Assembly: GCA_021646465.1 (NCBI GenBank)
Contig: SOET01000038.1
Coordinates: forward strand, 1-41,430
DNA from: Candidatus Kuenenia hertensis
Lineage (GTDB): Bacteria; Planctomycetota; Brocadiia; Brocadiales; Brocadiaceae
DNA length: 41,430 nucleotides
Direction of reading: 5' to 3'
The notes under the pieces: model-generated
Told to the model about the DNA's origin: nothing
The model's input: the letters and a program-made list of their open reading frames with translations, nothing else
Database searches by the model: none
Shown here: in pieces, positions 27,076 to 37,239 of the stretch
Position numbering within the stretch: position 1 is the first letter of the stretch
How the letters are laid out: every line of letters begins with the position of its first letter
Translations under genes and position numbers: made by a program

Positions 27076-28785
27076 TTATAGAGAAATTCCATTTACGCTT
27101 GCATTAAGAAAACTTATGAATTTTTTTAATATATCATTATCAAAACTCCCGTCCATTTTTCCTACCATATACTGTAATACCTTGAACGCTGAATTTTGTT
27201 CGTATAGAGAGTCCCTGGACATTTGCAACTCGTATTCGTCTAGGATATGAGTTATACGGCTATAAAGGTGAATTTCTTCACCAAACATGCCTTCCGGATA
27301 ACCTTTTCCATTGAATTGTTCATGATGTTGTTTTGCGATAAGACAAGCTTCTTTAGGAACAATATTATTTTTAGATAAAAGAAAGTATCCTAGTTCAGCA
27401 TGTTTCTTAAAGGTCTCTTTTTCTTGTTTTGATAGGTTTTCCACATTTTCTTCAATAATAGTATTCGTGTTTAGGCATGTGAACCCGATATCGTGAAGTA
27501 ATATGCCGGCGCCTAATATTGCAAGATCTTTCTTTGAATATCCTAAATAATACCCAAATAATATGCCGAGTATGGCCATATTTACGGAATGATTAAATAC
27601 TTTTCCATTGTATTTTAATGTCCTTATGAAATGTGAGTGGCTTTCCTGATTTATTACTACAAAGTCTAACATTGTCGTTGTCCATTCCCGTGCTCTTTCG
27701 GCAATGATATTGATGTTAGTGTTTTTGTGCGCATCATTTATTATATTTGATGCAATATCGTATAATATGTGTGCTCTTTCCTGTAATTCTACTGTTCCGT
27801 CATGAACAAACTGTCCCATGTTTGTTTCCATATATCGAAGGTATTGCTCAGTGCCATTTTTTGCGACATATATTCTGTTAATATTTTTCCTTACGAAAGA
27901 TTCTTTCCTCTCATCTTCCAGCAATTTAAAACCTTTACAGTACAGTAGATGCTTGACTTCATTGTTTACAATGGTTTGTAAATATAAATCACATCCGGCG
28001 AAAGCTCCTGCTTTAATACTTCTTAAAGTTGCAGGAAGATATTTATTGTTTTCGTTGTAATAATTCAATGTAAGCTGTTCTAACGTGTTTCCTCCCTTTA
28101 CGCTTTCTGATAAATGGGAATTCCCAATAGCAATGGAGGTATAGGCAGCAATCGTTTCCAAAAACCTGGCATCATCTGTTCCGTATACATTTCCGGCCTT
28201 TTTGTTGCTCACGCTTATAATTCCCGCAACCTTCCCTTTTGTTTTAATGGGGACGCAAAGAATTGTTTTTCCAAGTATCCAGTTGGATTGGCTCTGTTTA
28301 AAACGGGGGTCTTTGTTGATGTCATTTACAACAAGGGTGGTTCCATGTTTTATTGCCCATTTGAGAATGCTGTCATTTATTTTGAGCGATGTATTACCGG
28401 TGCTATGGTTTGCAATACCTTCCGAAGTTTTTAACAACAGTTCATTATCATTATTAATCAATGCTATAATACCAGCTGTACTTCCTGTGCCGTTTATAGT
28501 GAGATTGTTAATAAGTGGAAAAAGCCGATCGACTTCGATTTGTGAAATTAATGCGTGGCCAACCTCCTTGATGCTCAAATTCTTAATGTTTGTAATAGAA
28601 TCATTGTTTCTAATGCTTAAAGAGCGAGGACGCTGTAATAAATGATATAAACTGGTAAGCCTTTTAATATCAGACAATGAATCCTGTACTTTTTGAAGAT
28701 CTTTTTGTATCTCCGGGTTTAAATCCTTTGTAGATTCCAAATATCTTTTATGATAAACAGGCATTTTTAACGTATTTGTTGTCAT
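27076..28785 (-). CDS. GAF-HD-GYP cyclic-di-GMP phosphodiesterase
   Basis: This is a 569-residue protein. A GAF domain lies at about residues 75-215 (VDRLFPLINNLTINGTG through AAYTSIAIGN). An intermediate helical region precedes the HD-GYP domain (about 380-545) with HSVNMAIL, LLHDIG near residue 429, KHAELGYFLL, HHEQFNGKGYP near residue 494, and RITHILDEYE. All key residues of an active HD-GYP domain, which breaks down cyclic-di-GMP, appear present. AGGAAAACCAAC precedes the ATG, and a sigma-54 site lies about 80 bp upstream. It lies directly before flagellin 2, suggesting control of motility or of the switch to sessile life. Confidence 0.92.
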   Translation of the reverse strand: MTTNTLKMPVYHKRYLESTKDLNPEIQKDLQKVQDSLSDIKRLTSLYHLLQRPRSLSIRNNDSITNIKNLSIKEVGHALISQIEVDRLFPLINNLTINGTGSTAGIIALINNDNELLLKTSEGIANHSTGNTSLKINDSILKWAIKHGTTLVVNDINKDPRFKQSQSNWILGKTILCVPIKTKGKVAGIISVSNKKAGNVYGTDDARFLETIAAYTSIAIGNSHLSESVKGGNTLEQLTLNYYNENNKYLPATLRSIKAGAFAGCDLYLQTIVNNEVKHLLYCKGFKLLEDERKESFVRKNINRIYVAKNGTEQYLRYMETNMGQFVHDGTVELQERAHILYDIASNIINDAHKNTNINIIAERAREWTTTMLDFVVINQESHSHFIRTLKYNGKVFNHSVNMAILGILFGYYLGYSKKDLAILGAGILLHDIGFTCLNTNTIIEENVENLSKQEKETFKKHAELGYFLLSKNNIVPKEACLIAKQHHEQFNGKGYPEGMFGEEIHLYSRITHILDEYELQMSRDSLYEQNSAFKVLQYMVGKMDGSFDNDILKKFISFLNASVNGISL

Positions 28786-29200
28786 GTTGGTTTTCCTCGC
28801 TACTGAGTAGAATTTAAATTTGGTAATTCTAAGGAGAACAATTTCATCTGTTCGGTAATTCTCGCAAGGAATGTGCCAAATGTGATTTTAAAGACAGGAT
28901 TGCGGATGTGAATTTAGATAACACAAATAAATTCAATGAGATAGATGGGTTTGTAGAGTTGAGGGATATATTTTGAAACGTTAATAATTTCTACATTCGG
29001 TAGGTGAGGAAGTAATTTTTTCCGATTTTCAGGAAATATATTCTGTGTTTTTTTCTTTTGAAACCAAGGGAGTGTTTTTTTAATGTTTTTGACGTAAAAT
29101 GCTCTTTAAGACGGTTTTTGAGAAGGAAACAGACAGGAGTGAAAAGCTATATAATGGCAGTGGTATGTGGTATTTTGAAATTAAGTTTATGCTATGATGA
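28786..29200. other. Intergenic region with regulatory site
   Basis: These 415 bases lie between the 5' end of the HD-GYP gene and the 3' end of ribBA, both minus strand. Besides the sigma-54 site at 28864-28879 I see no gene. A plus-strand open frame at 29058-29252 lacks support. No clear terminator for ribBA is visible. Confidence 0.5.
28864..28879 (-). promoter_or_regulatory. Sigma-54 promoter of the HD-GYP/flagellin 2 unit
   Basis: On the minus strand this reads TTGGCACATTCCTTGC. It matches TTGGCAC-N5-TTGC in every consensus position, with GG and GC 12 bases apart (-24/-12). It faces the HD-GYP gene, with the predicted start of RNA about 70 bases before the ATG at 28785. Confidence 0.8.
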
Positions 29201-30430
29201 TCATAATGTTTCTATCATGTGTCCGAGCTTTTCCTTTTTCGTGCGTAAATAATTTTGGTTTTCTGCTTTTGGTTTCATAACGATAGGGATGCGTTCAACT
29301 ATTTCCAGCCCGTATCCCGCGAGTGCGGCGAATTTTTTTGGATTATTCGAGAGTAACCGCATTTTTGTAATGCCCAAATCTCTTAAAATTTGTGCACCAA
29401 TTCCATAATCCCTCTTGTCGATGGGTAATCCAAGTCTTTCATTTGCCTCTACGGTATCCAGCCCTTTATCTTGTAAATGGTACGCATGCAATTTGTTTTC
29501 TAAACCAATCCCGCGCCCTTCCTGCCTCATATAGAGTAAAACACCTTTACCATTTTCTTTTATACTTTTGAGTGCGTTGTGAAGCTGTTCTCCGCAGTCA
29601 CAGCGGAGAGAGCCGAAAATATCTCCGGTCAGGCATTCGTCATGCACCCTTACCAGTACCGGTTCATTTTGCAATGGGGAGGGGTTGTTTATATCGTTGC
29701 TGCCAACGCCTAAGCATAAAGCAAGATGGAGATATTCATCTACAAAAGAGCGATAGAGGTGGAGGTTAAATTCTCCATACATTGTTGGTAGCTTTACTGT
29801 CACGCGTTTTTCAATTAATCGTTCCTGTTCGTGGCGGTACTTGATAATATCGGCAATTGTACATATTTTGAGACTGTTTTTTTCGGCAAATTTTTTGAGA
29901 TCAGGAAGTTTTGCCATGTTTCCATCTTCTCTCATAATTTCACAAATTACTGCAGCATTCTTGAGCCCTGCAATGCGGGTTAAATCCACAGCCCCCTCTG
30001 TATGGCCTGCTCTGACAAGAACTCCTCCATTATGTGCCTTCAAAGGAAATATATGGCCTGGCCTGACGAAGTCTTCCGCAGTGGCATTGTCATCAATAGC
30101 GGTTAATATTGTTGTTGCCCTGTCTTTGGAAGATACACCTGTAGTGATTCCTCTTGATGCATCAACGGAAACAGTAAAAGGCGTTTGGAAGCTTGATGTG
30201 TTATGAGAAACCATCGGATAAAAATCAAGTTCCTCTGCTCTTTTTGCATTTATTGCAAGGCAAAGTATTCCTCGGGCATGTGTTAGCATAAAGTTAATTG
30301 ATTCAGGAGTAGCCTTTTCAGCTGCAAGAATCAAATCGCCCTCGTTTTCACGACTTTCATCATCTATTAATATCACCATTTTTCCGTTTTTCAGGTCTTC
30401 TACTACTTCTTGTATTGAATTGAATTGCAT
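29201..30430 (-). CDS. ribBA: Bifunctional riboflavin synthesis protein RibBA
   Basis: It supplies two early steps of riboflavin synthesis. The N-terminal half is 3,4-dihydroxy-2-butanone 4-phosphate synthase (DDESRENEGDLILAAEKAT, and THARGILC, typical motifs). The C-terminal half is GTP cyclohydrolase II: a zinc site in ECLTGDIFGSLRCDCGEQL, RQEGRGIGL and a DKRDYGIGAQIL segment. From the ATG at 30430 it has about 409 residues, the usual length. GTGGAGTG lies just before that ATG, so I prefer it to a TTG at 30448. It lies apart from other riboflavin genes, and no FMN riboswitch is seen upstream. Confidence 0.95.
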   Translation of the reverse strand: MQFNSIQEVVEDLKNGKMVILIDDESRENEGDLILAAEKATPESINFMLTHARGILCLAINAKRAEELDFYPMVSHNTSSFQTPFTVSVDASRGITTGVSSKDRATTILTAIDDNATAEDFVRPGHIFPLKAHNGGVLVRAGHTEGAVDLTRIAGLKNAAVICEIMREDGNMAKLPDLKKFAEKNSLKICTIADIIKYRHEQERLIEKRVTVKLPTMYGEFNLHLYRSFVDEYLHLALCLGVGSNDINNPSPLQNEPVLVRVHDECLTGDIFGSLRCDCGEQLHNALKSIKENGKGVLLYMRQEGRGIGLENKLHAYHLQDKGLDTVEANERLGLPIDKRDYGIGAQILRDLGITKMRLLSNNPKKFAALAGYGLEIVERIPIVMKPKAENQNYLRTKKEKLGHMIETL

Positions 30431-30605
30431 TGAACACTCCACAATCAATTTGTCATAAAATACTATCCATGCCGTAAAAGAATTCGCATGTGCCGATATG
30501 TACCATAAAACTCATGTTATACATTATTATATATTGATTTTAATGGTAGTATAAAAATATAACAATGTAAAGAATTTTGTTAATATGAACAATAATTACA
30601 AATAA

Positions 30606-31169
30606 CTATAATTGTTTAATAGCGCGATACGTGTAAAAAAAACCGGAAGTAAGCGTAAAAATAATGGTCATTTTCCAAAAAACAATGAGGATTGAAAGCG
30701 GGAGATGATTGCCAATAAGTACTGATATAACAGCCATAATTTGGGAAAAAGTTGCTATTTTGCCTATGGCTGAAGGCCGAAAACGTATTTCACCTGTTAT
30801 GAGAAGAAATATTACCGACCCAAATATAAGCAAGAGGTCTTTGCAGATAATAATGGTTGGTAGCCAATAAGGAAATCTTGGTTCTGGCCAGATATTGCCG
30901 GAAGAAAGTACAAGACAAGAAATCACAATAACCATTTTATCTGCGATAGGGTCTAAACATTTTCCCAAAAATGATATTTCATTTCTTTTACGTGCAATAT
31001 ATCCGTCCAGCACATCACTCAATCCTATGATAAGCATTATAAAAACACAAATATAACGGTAAAAAGGATTATATTGCACCCGTATCATGCAAAGAAAAAG
31101 TGGCATGATAAAACAAATCCTGATAAGGCTGATTTTGTTTGAAAGTGTTAGCGTTGGGAAAAATTTCAT
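30606..31169 (-). CDS. CDP-alcohol phosphatidyltransferase (PgsA-like)
   Basis: This is a 187-residue membrane protein with about five membrane segments. It carries the family signature D-G-x2-A-R-x8-G-x3-D-x3-D, seen in DVLDGYIARKRNEISFLGKC followed by LDPIADK. This class makes phosphatidylglycerol phosphate from CDP-diacylglycerol and glycerol 3-phosphate (PgsA), although PssA or cardiolipin-type activities share the motif. The length and N-terminus (LSNKISLIRICFIMPLF) fit PgsA. It lies 175 bp downstream of the ribBA start on the same strand. Confidence 0.85.
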   Translation of the reverse strand: MKFFPTLTLSNKISLIRICFIMPLFLCMIRVQYNPFYRYICVFIMLIIGLSDVLDGYIARKRNEISFLGKCLDPIADKMVIVISCLVLSSGNIWPEPRFPYWLPTIIICKDLLLIFGSVIFLLITGEIRFRPSAIGKIATFSQIMAVISVLIGNHLPLSILIVFWKMTIIFTLTSGFFYTYRAIKQL

Positions 31170-31204
31170 GCCTTATAAATATTGGTAAACATTTTTAATT
31201 TGCC

Positions 31205-31233
31205 TTGACACATTTCTTTTTAAGATGTACGAT
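31205..31233 (+). promoter_or_regulatory. Sigma-70-type promoter upstream of carA
   Basis: TTGACA (31205-31210) is a perfect -35, followed at 17 bases by TACGAT (31228-31233), which matches four of six bases of TATAAT. It points to carA, whose ATG is at 31327. Confidence 0.5.
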
Positions 31234-31326
31234 CTGAAATTCTAAAATTATTACAATAATCTACTTAAATTTATAGTAAAATTCTACATTAGAATAGTAT
31301 ATGTTTTTTTTTGGATCCTTAAGTTT

Positions 31327-32445
31327 ATGAATGAAAAAAAAGCAATATTGGTACTGGAAGACGGGACATGTTTCCGTGGATTCTCATTAGGAGCAACTGG
31401 CGAGACTGTTGGCGAACTCGTTTTCAATACGAGCATGATGGGGTATCAGGAAGTCCTTACCGATCCGTCATATGCAGGCCAAATAGTTACGTTAACATAT
31501 CCTTTGGTGGGTAATTATGGCATTAATGAAGAGGACGGTGAATCTTATAAGCTTTTTCTTGAAGGATTTATCGTTAAAGAATGTGCTCCGTTTCGCAGTA
31601 ATTGGCGGTCAAAAATAAATTTATCGGAATTTCTTGAGAAAAATGAAATCGTTGGTATCCAGGGTATAGACACCAGAATGCTTACAAGCCATATTCGTGA
31701 TTTTGGATCGCAGCAGGGAATTATTTCAACCGTTGATTTTGATGTATCAAGGTTGCAGGAAAAAGCAAAATCGGCCCCTGGCCTTATTGGGAGGGATATG
31801 GTGGAAAAGGTAACATGTGATGAGCCTTATGACTGGGAGAATAAAGAAAGAGCGCAACTTTTCGCAGGAAAATACAAAGTGGTTGTTTACGATTGTGGGG
31901 TAAAATACAATATCTTAAGAAAATTATACAGTTCTGGCTGTTCAGTGCATGTCCTTCCCGCAAAAACCCCGTTTAAAAATGTATTGGAGATGAATCCTGA
32001 TGGTGTTGTTCTCTCCAACGGGCCGGGAGACCCTTCGGTTGTTTCCTATATGATCGAAAACATAAAAGGTTTGTTAGGTAAAAAGCCGATATTTGGAATA
32101 TGTTTGGGTCATCAATTATTGGCGCTTGCATTGGGGCTTAAAACCTACAAACTGAAATTCGGACATCATGGAGGAAACCAGCCGGTCATGGATTTATCAA
32201 CAAAAAAAGTAGAAATTACCGCTCAGAATCACTGCTTTGCAGTGGAAATCCCACCGCAGGGAATGTTACACAAAAGTCAATATGGGGATGTGGAAATTAC
32301 CCATCTTAATTTAAATGACCAATCAGTTGAGGGGTTGAAGTGCCATTCTGTGCCCGCCTTTTCCGTACAATATCACCCGGAAGCCTCTCCCGGACCACAC
32401 GATGCAGATTATTTGTTTAATAGATTTTTGCACGCAATGAAATGA
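31327..32445 (+). CDS. carA: Carbamoyl phosphate synthase small subunit
   Basis: CarA hydrolyses glutamine to supply ammonia to CarB for carbamoyl phosphate. The 372 residues show the N-terminal CPSase small-chain domain ([28 protein letters not shown]) and a C-terminal glutamine amidotransferase domain with nucleophile Cys in [15 protein letters not shown] and the His/Glu pair in [12 protein letters not shown]. Its length is normal. It is followed 19 bp later by carB, forming one operon. Confidence 0.96.
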   Translation: MNEKKAILVLEDGTCFRGFSLGATGETVGELVFNTSMMGYQEVLTDPSYAGQIVTLTYPLVGNYGINEEDGESYKLFLEGFIVKECAPFRSNWRSKINLSEFLEKNEIVGIQGIDTRMLTSHIRDFGSQQGIISTVDFDVSRLQEKAKSAPGLIGRDMVEKVTCDEPYDWENKERAQLFAGKYKVVVYDCGVKYNILRKLYSSGCSVHVLPAKTPFKNVLEMNPDGVVLSNGPGDPSVVSYMIENIKGLLGKKPIFGICLGHQLLALALGLKTYKLKFGHHGGNQPVMDLSTKKVEITAQNHCFAVEIPPQGMLHKSQYGDVEITHLNLNDQSVEGLKCHSVPAFSVQYHPEASPGPHDADYLFNRFLHAMK

Positions 32446-32464
32446 AAAACTGAAAGAATATAAG

Positions 32465-35400
32465 ATGCCCAAACGAATTGATATTAAAAAAATACTGATT
32501 ATTGGTTCCGGCCCGATTGTTATTGGCCAGGCGTGCGAATTTGATTATTCTGGCACTCAGGCCTGCCGGTCCCTGAGGGAAGAGGGTTATACGGTTGTTT
32601 TGGTAAACAGCAATCCGGCAACTATTATGACGGATCCCGAGATGGCTGACAAAACGTATATCGAACCAATTACAGCGGAAATGATTGAAAAAATAATAGA
32701 GAAGGAACGTCCTCAGGCGATATTGCCGACACTCGGGGGGCAAACAGGGCTAAACGTTGCTGTAGACCTTGCCGAGAAAGGGATATTGGAAAAGTTTAAT
32801 GTGGAGTTAATAGGCGCCAAATTAAAAGCTATAAAAATGGCTGAAGACCGTTCTCAATTTAAGTCCGCAATGGAGCGTATTGGTGTCAGGGTGCCTGAAA
32901 GTGTGTATGTCAATTCTCTGGAGGCCGCATTGAGTATTATAGACACCATCGGGTTCCCCGCAATTATTCGCGCCTCTTTTACACTTGGCGGTTCAGGCGG
33001 TAACACAGCGTATAACATTGAAGAATATAAAGAGTATATAAATACAGGGTTGGAAACAAGTCCCATCCATGAAGTTTTAGTAGAGCGTTCCGTTCTTGGC
33101 TGGAAAGAGTATGAACTGGAAGTTATGCGCGACTTAAAAGACAATGTTGTCATCATATGCTCTATTGAGAATTTTGACCCTATGGGAGTCCATACGGGAG
33201 ACAGTATTACTGTTGCCCCTGCACAGACGCTTACTGACATGGAGTACCAAAAGATGCGGGACGCTGCGATCAAAATAATCAGGGAAATAGGCGTTGAGAC
33301 GGGAGGGTCAAACATTCAGTTTGCGGTAAACCCTGAAAATGGCGAAATGCTGGCGATTGAAATGAATCCAAGGGTTTCAAGGAGTTCTGCATTGGCGTCA
33401 AAGGCTACAGGATTCCCTATTGCAAAGATTGCGGCAAAACTAGCAATCGGGTATACGCTGGATGAAATTCCTAATGACATTACCCGATATACCCCTGCTT
33501 GTTTTGAACCATCCATAGATTATTGTGTAGTAAAGATACCACGATTCAATTTTGATAAATTTCCCGATACTCCAACAGATCTTACGATTCACATGAAATC
33601 GGTTGGCGAGGTTATGGCGATTGGACGGACTTTTAAAGAAGCTATCGGTAAAGCAATTCGGTCATTGGAAATCGGGCGAACCGGATTTGAAACTTTTTTA
33701 CCTTTAGAGAGCGGTGGCTGGACGGATGAACAAAAATTGGAATATTTACAAACAAAGCTGATAACTCCAACCCCTGATAGATTATGGTACATCGGAGATG
33801 CATTTCGTATTGGTATGGGCATTGATGAAATTTATAACTATTCCCGTGTTGACAAATGGTTTCTTTATAACATCAAACAAATAATAGATCTGGAAGATGA
33901 GATTAAACAAAATTATTTAAAGATTAACAAAGCGTCTCAAAAAAACAGAAGTTTTGATATGGATACCGAATTGCTTACAAAAGCAAAACAGTATGGTATT
34001 TCTGATAAATTTTTAGCCCGGTTGTGCGATTCCGGTGAGAAGGCGATAAGAGAATATCGGTACCAGAATTCTGTGCGGTCGGTTTTTAAACATGTAGATA
34101 CATGCGCAGCTGAGTTTAAAGCGTTTACCCCTTATTTATATTCAACGTATGAAACTTCCTGCGAAGCGGAACCAACAACGAAGAAAAAGATTATTATTTT
34201 GGGAAGTGGTCCGAATCGTATCGGACAAGGGATTGAGTTCGATTATTGTTGTGTGCATGGTGTTTACGCCTTAAAAGAGTTAGGCTATGAAACTATTATG
34301 GTGAATTGTAATCCGGAAACGGTAAGTACGGATTACGACACTTCTGACAGGCTCTATTTTGAACCATTAACGCTGGAAGATGTTTTGGAAATTATTCATA
34401 AGGAGAAACCGGAAGGGGTAATTGTTCAATTCGGGGGGCAAACTCCCTTGAAACTAGCGGTCCCTTTGGAAAGAGAAGGAGTGAAAATTCTGGGTACCTC
34501 TCCTGAGAATATTGATATCGCTGAAGATCGTGAACGTTTTGCGTTACTTATGAATCGGCTGGAACTGAAGCAACCTGAGAACGGTTGTGCAAATTCTGCC
34601 GAAGAGGCAAAAAGTATCGCAAAAAGAATAGGCTATCCTGTATTATTGCGTCCATCGTATGTTTTGGGCGGAAGCGCAATGCGTATTGTTTACGATGATC
34701 AGGGTTTGGATAATTATATTTCTCAGGCGGTGCAAGTATCGCCGGAACATCCGGTTCTCATAGACTGCTTTTTGCAGGATGCCATAGAAATTGATGTTGA
34801 TGCTATCAGTGATGGAGAGGAAGTGTTTATTGGAGGCGTAATGGAGCACATAGAGGAAGCGGGAATTCATTCCGGCGACAGCGCTTGTTCGCTTCCGCCC
34901 TATTCAATAAATAGTGAAATCATTGAAGAATTAAAAAGACAAACAAAGATTATAGCCCTTGCGCTGAACGTTATCGGCCTTATTAATATTCAATATGCGG
35001 TAAAGGATAAAGTGGTATATATGTTGGAGGTAAATCCCCGCGCTTCAAGAACAATACCCTTTGTAAGTAAAGCGATAGGCGTTTCAATGGCAAAAATAGC
35101 AGCGAAAGTAATTGCAGGGGAAAAACTCAGTAAGTTAAATATGCCGGCAAACATTGTGTTAAAACACACAGCCGTGAAAGAGGCGGTTTTTCCCTTTTTA
35201 AAGTTTAAGGGGGTTGATACGTTATTGGGACCTGAAATGAAATCGACCGGAGAGGTTATGGGTTTGGATATGGATTTTGGGCGTGCATACGCAAAGGCGC
35301 AAATGTCTGCCAATTACTGTCTTCCTTTTTCCGGCACCGTCTTTATAAGTGTAAGGGATAAAGATAAGAAACCTATAATACCAGTAGCAAAAAAACTTCT

Positions 35401-35728
35401 GCAAATGGGATTCAAAATCATGGCAACAAAGGGCACTGCATCAGTACTTTCCGGAGAGAATATATCTGTTACATCAGTGTTAAAAGTAATAGAAGGGCGG
35501 CCTAATATTGTTGATCATATAAAGAATAATGAAGTGCAGCTTGTGATTAATACTGCCGAAGGAAAGGCTGCTCAGGAAGCCTCTTTTTCGATAAGAAGAA
35601 CTGCCCTCGTACATCAAATTCCTTATTTTACAACAGTTGCGGGGGCTGTAGCGGCGGCAAGGGCAATAGAAGCACTAAAAAGCGGGTCTCTTGATGTCAT
35701 GCCAATTCAGGAGTGCTATCAACGGTAA
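32465..35728 (+). CDS. carB: Carbamoyl phosphate synthase large subunit
   Basis: CarB makes carbamoyl phosphate from bicarbonate, ammonia and two ATP, feeding arginine and pyrimidine synthesis. The 1087 residues show the duplicated ATP-grasp structure: [20 protein letters not shown] in the first half and [19 protein letters not shown] in the second, each with a GGQT motif and a SxxAxKxxG-type end. The C-terminal MGS-like domain reads [16 protein letters not shown]. The length is normal. It follows carA by 19 bp and gcvPA starts 22 bp after it. Confidence 0.96.
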   Translation: MPKRIDIKKILIIGSGPIVIGQACEFDYSGTQACRSLREEGYTVVLVNSNPATIMTDPEMADKTYIEPITAEMIEKIIEKERPQAILPTLGGQTGLNVAVDLAEKGILEKFNVELIGAKLKAIKMAEDRSQFKSAMERIGVRVPESVYVNSLEAALSIIDTIGFPAIIRASFTLGGSGGNTAYNIEEYKEYINTGLETSPIHEVLVERSVLGWKEYELEVMRDLKDNVVIICSIENFDPMGVHTGDSITVAPAQTLTDMEYQKMRDAAIKIIREIGVETGGSNIQFAVNPENGEMLAIEMNPRVSRSSALASKATGFPIAKIAAKLAIGYTLDEIPNDITRYTPACFEPSIDYCVVKIPRFNFDKFPDTPTDLTIHMKSVGEVMAIGRTFKEAIGKAIRSLEIGRTGFETFLPLESGGWTDEQKLEYLQTKLITPTPDRLWYIGDAFRIGMGIDEIYNYSRVDKWFLYNIKQIIDLEDEIKQNYLKINKASQKNRSFDMDTELLTKAKQYGISDKFLARLCDSGEKAIREYRYQNSVRSVFKHVDTCAAEFKAFTPYLYSTYETSCEAEPTTKKKIIILGSGPNRIGQGIEFDYCCVHGVYALKELGYETIMVNCNPETVSTDYDTSDRLYFEPLTLEDVLEIIHKEKPEGVIVQFGGQTPLKLAVPLEREGVKILGTSPENIDIAEDRERFALLMNRLELKQPENGCANSAEEAKSIAKRIGYPVLLRPSYVLGGSAMRIVYDDQGLDNYISQAVQVSPEHPVLIDCFLQDAIEIDVDAISDGEEVFIGGVMEHIEEAGIHSGDSACSLPPYSINSEIIEELKRQTKIIALALNVIGLINIQYAVKDKVVYMLEVNPRASRTIPFVSKAIGVSMAKIAAKVIAGEKLSKLNMPANIVLKHTAVKEAVFPFLKFKGVDTLLGPEMKSTGEVMGLDMDFGRAYAKAQMSANYCLPFSGTVFISVRDKDKKPIIPVAKKLLQMGFKIMATKGTASVLSGENISVTSVLKVIEGRPNIVDHIKNNEVQLVINTAEGKAAQEASFSIRRTALVHQIPYFTTVAGAVAAARAIEALKSGSLDVMPIQECYQR

Positions 35729-35750
35729 TTGTTTTTTGGGGGTAGTACTT

Positions 35751-37100
35751 ATGGATTACATTCCAAATACGGAAGCCGATAAAAAAAAGATGCTTGAAGA
35801 TATGGGGATATCCTCCCTGGAAGAACTTCTTGGCGAAATCCCTGAGGCATTAAGAAAATTTTCTCTGACGTTACCTCCGGGTTTGTCGGAACCGCAGGTT
35901 CTGCAAACCGTAAAAAATTTAAGCAAAAAGAATAAGACAACGGAGGATTACCATTCATTTTTAGGCGCTGGCGCTTACGAACATTTCATTCCTTCAATAG
36001 TAAATCATCTGGCTTCACGCAGTGAATTTTATACCTGCTACACGCCTTACCAGCCGGAAGTCAGCCAGGGCACGCTACAGGTGATTTATGAATTTCAAAC
36101 CCTCATATGTGAATTGACTGCAATGGATGCGGCAAATGCGTCCATGTATGATGGCTCTACGGCATTGGCTGAGGCAGCATTATTATCTATACGGCATAAG
36201 GAAAAAAATAAGATTGTTTGTTCCCGTGGGATACATCCCGAGTACCGTCAGGTGCTGAAAACGTATTTAAAAAGTTTTAATACGGAAATAGTCGAAATTG
36301 ATTCCCGTGAAGGAACAACAGATATTCATCAGTTGGAGGATTCACTGTCTGATAATACTGCAGCCGTATTGGTGCAAAATCCGAATTTTTTTGGTTGCAT
36401 TGAAGATATGCAAGAGATCTCCGAAATAGTTCATAAACATGATGCAATTTTTGTCGCCTGTGTAAATCCCATATCTTTGGGTATTCTTGCTCCTCCCGGT
36501 GAGTATGATGCTGATATTGCCGTCGGAGAAGGGCAGGTTTTGGGGAACTATTTAAATTATGGAGGACCTTACTTGGGATTTTTTACAGTAAAAAATGAAT
36601 TCTTGAGAAAAATGCCCGGGAGAATTGCCGGAGAGACGATTGATAAGAGAGGAAGAAGGTGTTTTGTACTGACATTGCAACCACGGGAACAACATATCCG
36701 GCGGGAAAAAGCCACCTCTAACATCTGTACCAATCAGGCATTGCTTGCTCTCAGGGCATGTATCTATCTTTGCGCCCTGGGGAAACAGGGGATCGTAGAA
36801 ATTGGCAATTTAAATATACAAAAAAGTCATTATGCATTTGAAAGACTTGGTAATTTGAATGTTTTTGAACCGGTTTTTCAAAAACCTTTTTTTAATGAAT
36901 TTGTTTTAAAAGTGAAAGCCGACATCGGTATTCATTCTATTATCAACCACATGCAGCAAAAAGGCATTAATTGTGGAATAGATATTTCACGCTATTATCC
37001 GGAAATGTTGAATTGCCTGCTTCTGTGTGTAACAGAGACAAAAACAAAGGAATCCATTGATCATTTGGTGGATGAATTCGAAAAATGTATCTGGGTATAG
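35751..37100 (+). CDS. gcvPA: Glycine dehydrogenase (decarboxylating) subunit 1
   Basis: Subunit 1 of the two-subunit P-protein of the glycine cleavage system. From the ATG at 35751 (GGGGGTAG upstream) it has 449 residues and begins with MDYIPNTEADKKKMLEDMGI, typical for the family. Further motifs are FLGAGAYEHFIPSIVNHLASR, TCYTPYQPEVSQGTLQVIYEFQ and GKQGIVEIGNLN. The catalytic Lys that binds pyridoxal phosphate is in subunit 2, so this half alone is inactive. gcvPB usually follows directly, but here a GGDEF gene does. The longer frame from 35691 overlaps carB and is not needed. Confidence 0.94.
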   Translation: MDYIPNTEADKKKMLEDMGISSLEELLGEIPEALRKFSLTLPPGLSEPQVLQTVKNLSKKNKTTEDYHSFLGAGAYEHFIPSIVNHLASRSEFYTCYTPYQPEVSQGTLQVIYEFQTLICELTAMDAANASMYDGSTALAEAALLSIRHKEKNKIVCSRGIHPEYRQVLKTYLKSFNTEIVEIDSREGTTDIHQLEDSLSDNTAAVLVQNPNFFGCIEDMQEISEIVHKHDAIFVACVNPISLGILAPPGEYDADIAVGEGQVLGNYLNYGGPYLGFFTVKNEFLRKMPGRIAGETIDKRGRRCFVLTLQPREQHIRREKATSNICTNQALLALRACIYLCALGKQGIVEIGNLNIQKSHYAFERLGNLNVFEPVFQKPFFNEFVLKVKADIGIHSIINHMQQKGINCGIDISRYYPEMLNCLLLCVTETKTKESIDHLVDEFEKCIWV

Positions 37101-37158
37101 AGGTGTTATGCTCAGGATGCTCGCAAAATCTGAATTTTATACAGGGGTGGAGCGGACT

Positions 37159-37185
37159 GTACAGACACATAGCAATGCGTCTCTG
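37159..37185. repeat. Decayed palindrome in the gcvPA/GGDEF gap
   Basis: GTACAGACACATAGC is followed by GCGTCTCTGC in imperfect inverted order around GCAATGC; about 11 of 15 positions pair. It resembles a worn copy of a GTAGAGAC-type palindrome such as that at 2972-3000. The call is tentative. Confidence 0.3.
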
Positions 37186-37239
37186 CGTTTTCCGTGTTAA
37201 ACCTGCACATCAATCATAATATTCACTTTTGAATATAAC

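Noticed and set aside
29058-29252. 64-residue plus-strand open frame overlapping the ribBA end
   Set aside because: No ribosome binding site or motif, and it runs into a real gene on the opposite strand.
29201-30605. Possible FMN riboswitch before ribBA
   Set aside because: The upstream gap is about 175 bp to pgsA and shows none of the conserved RFN-element segments.
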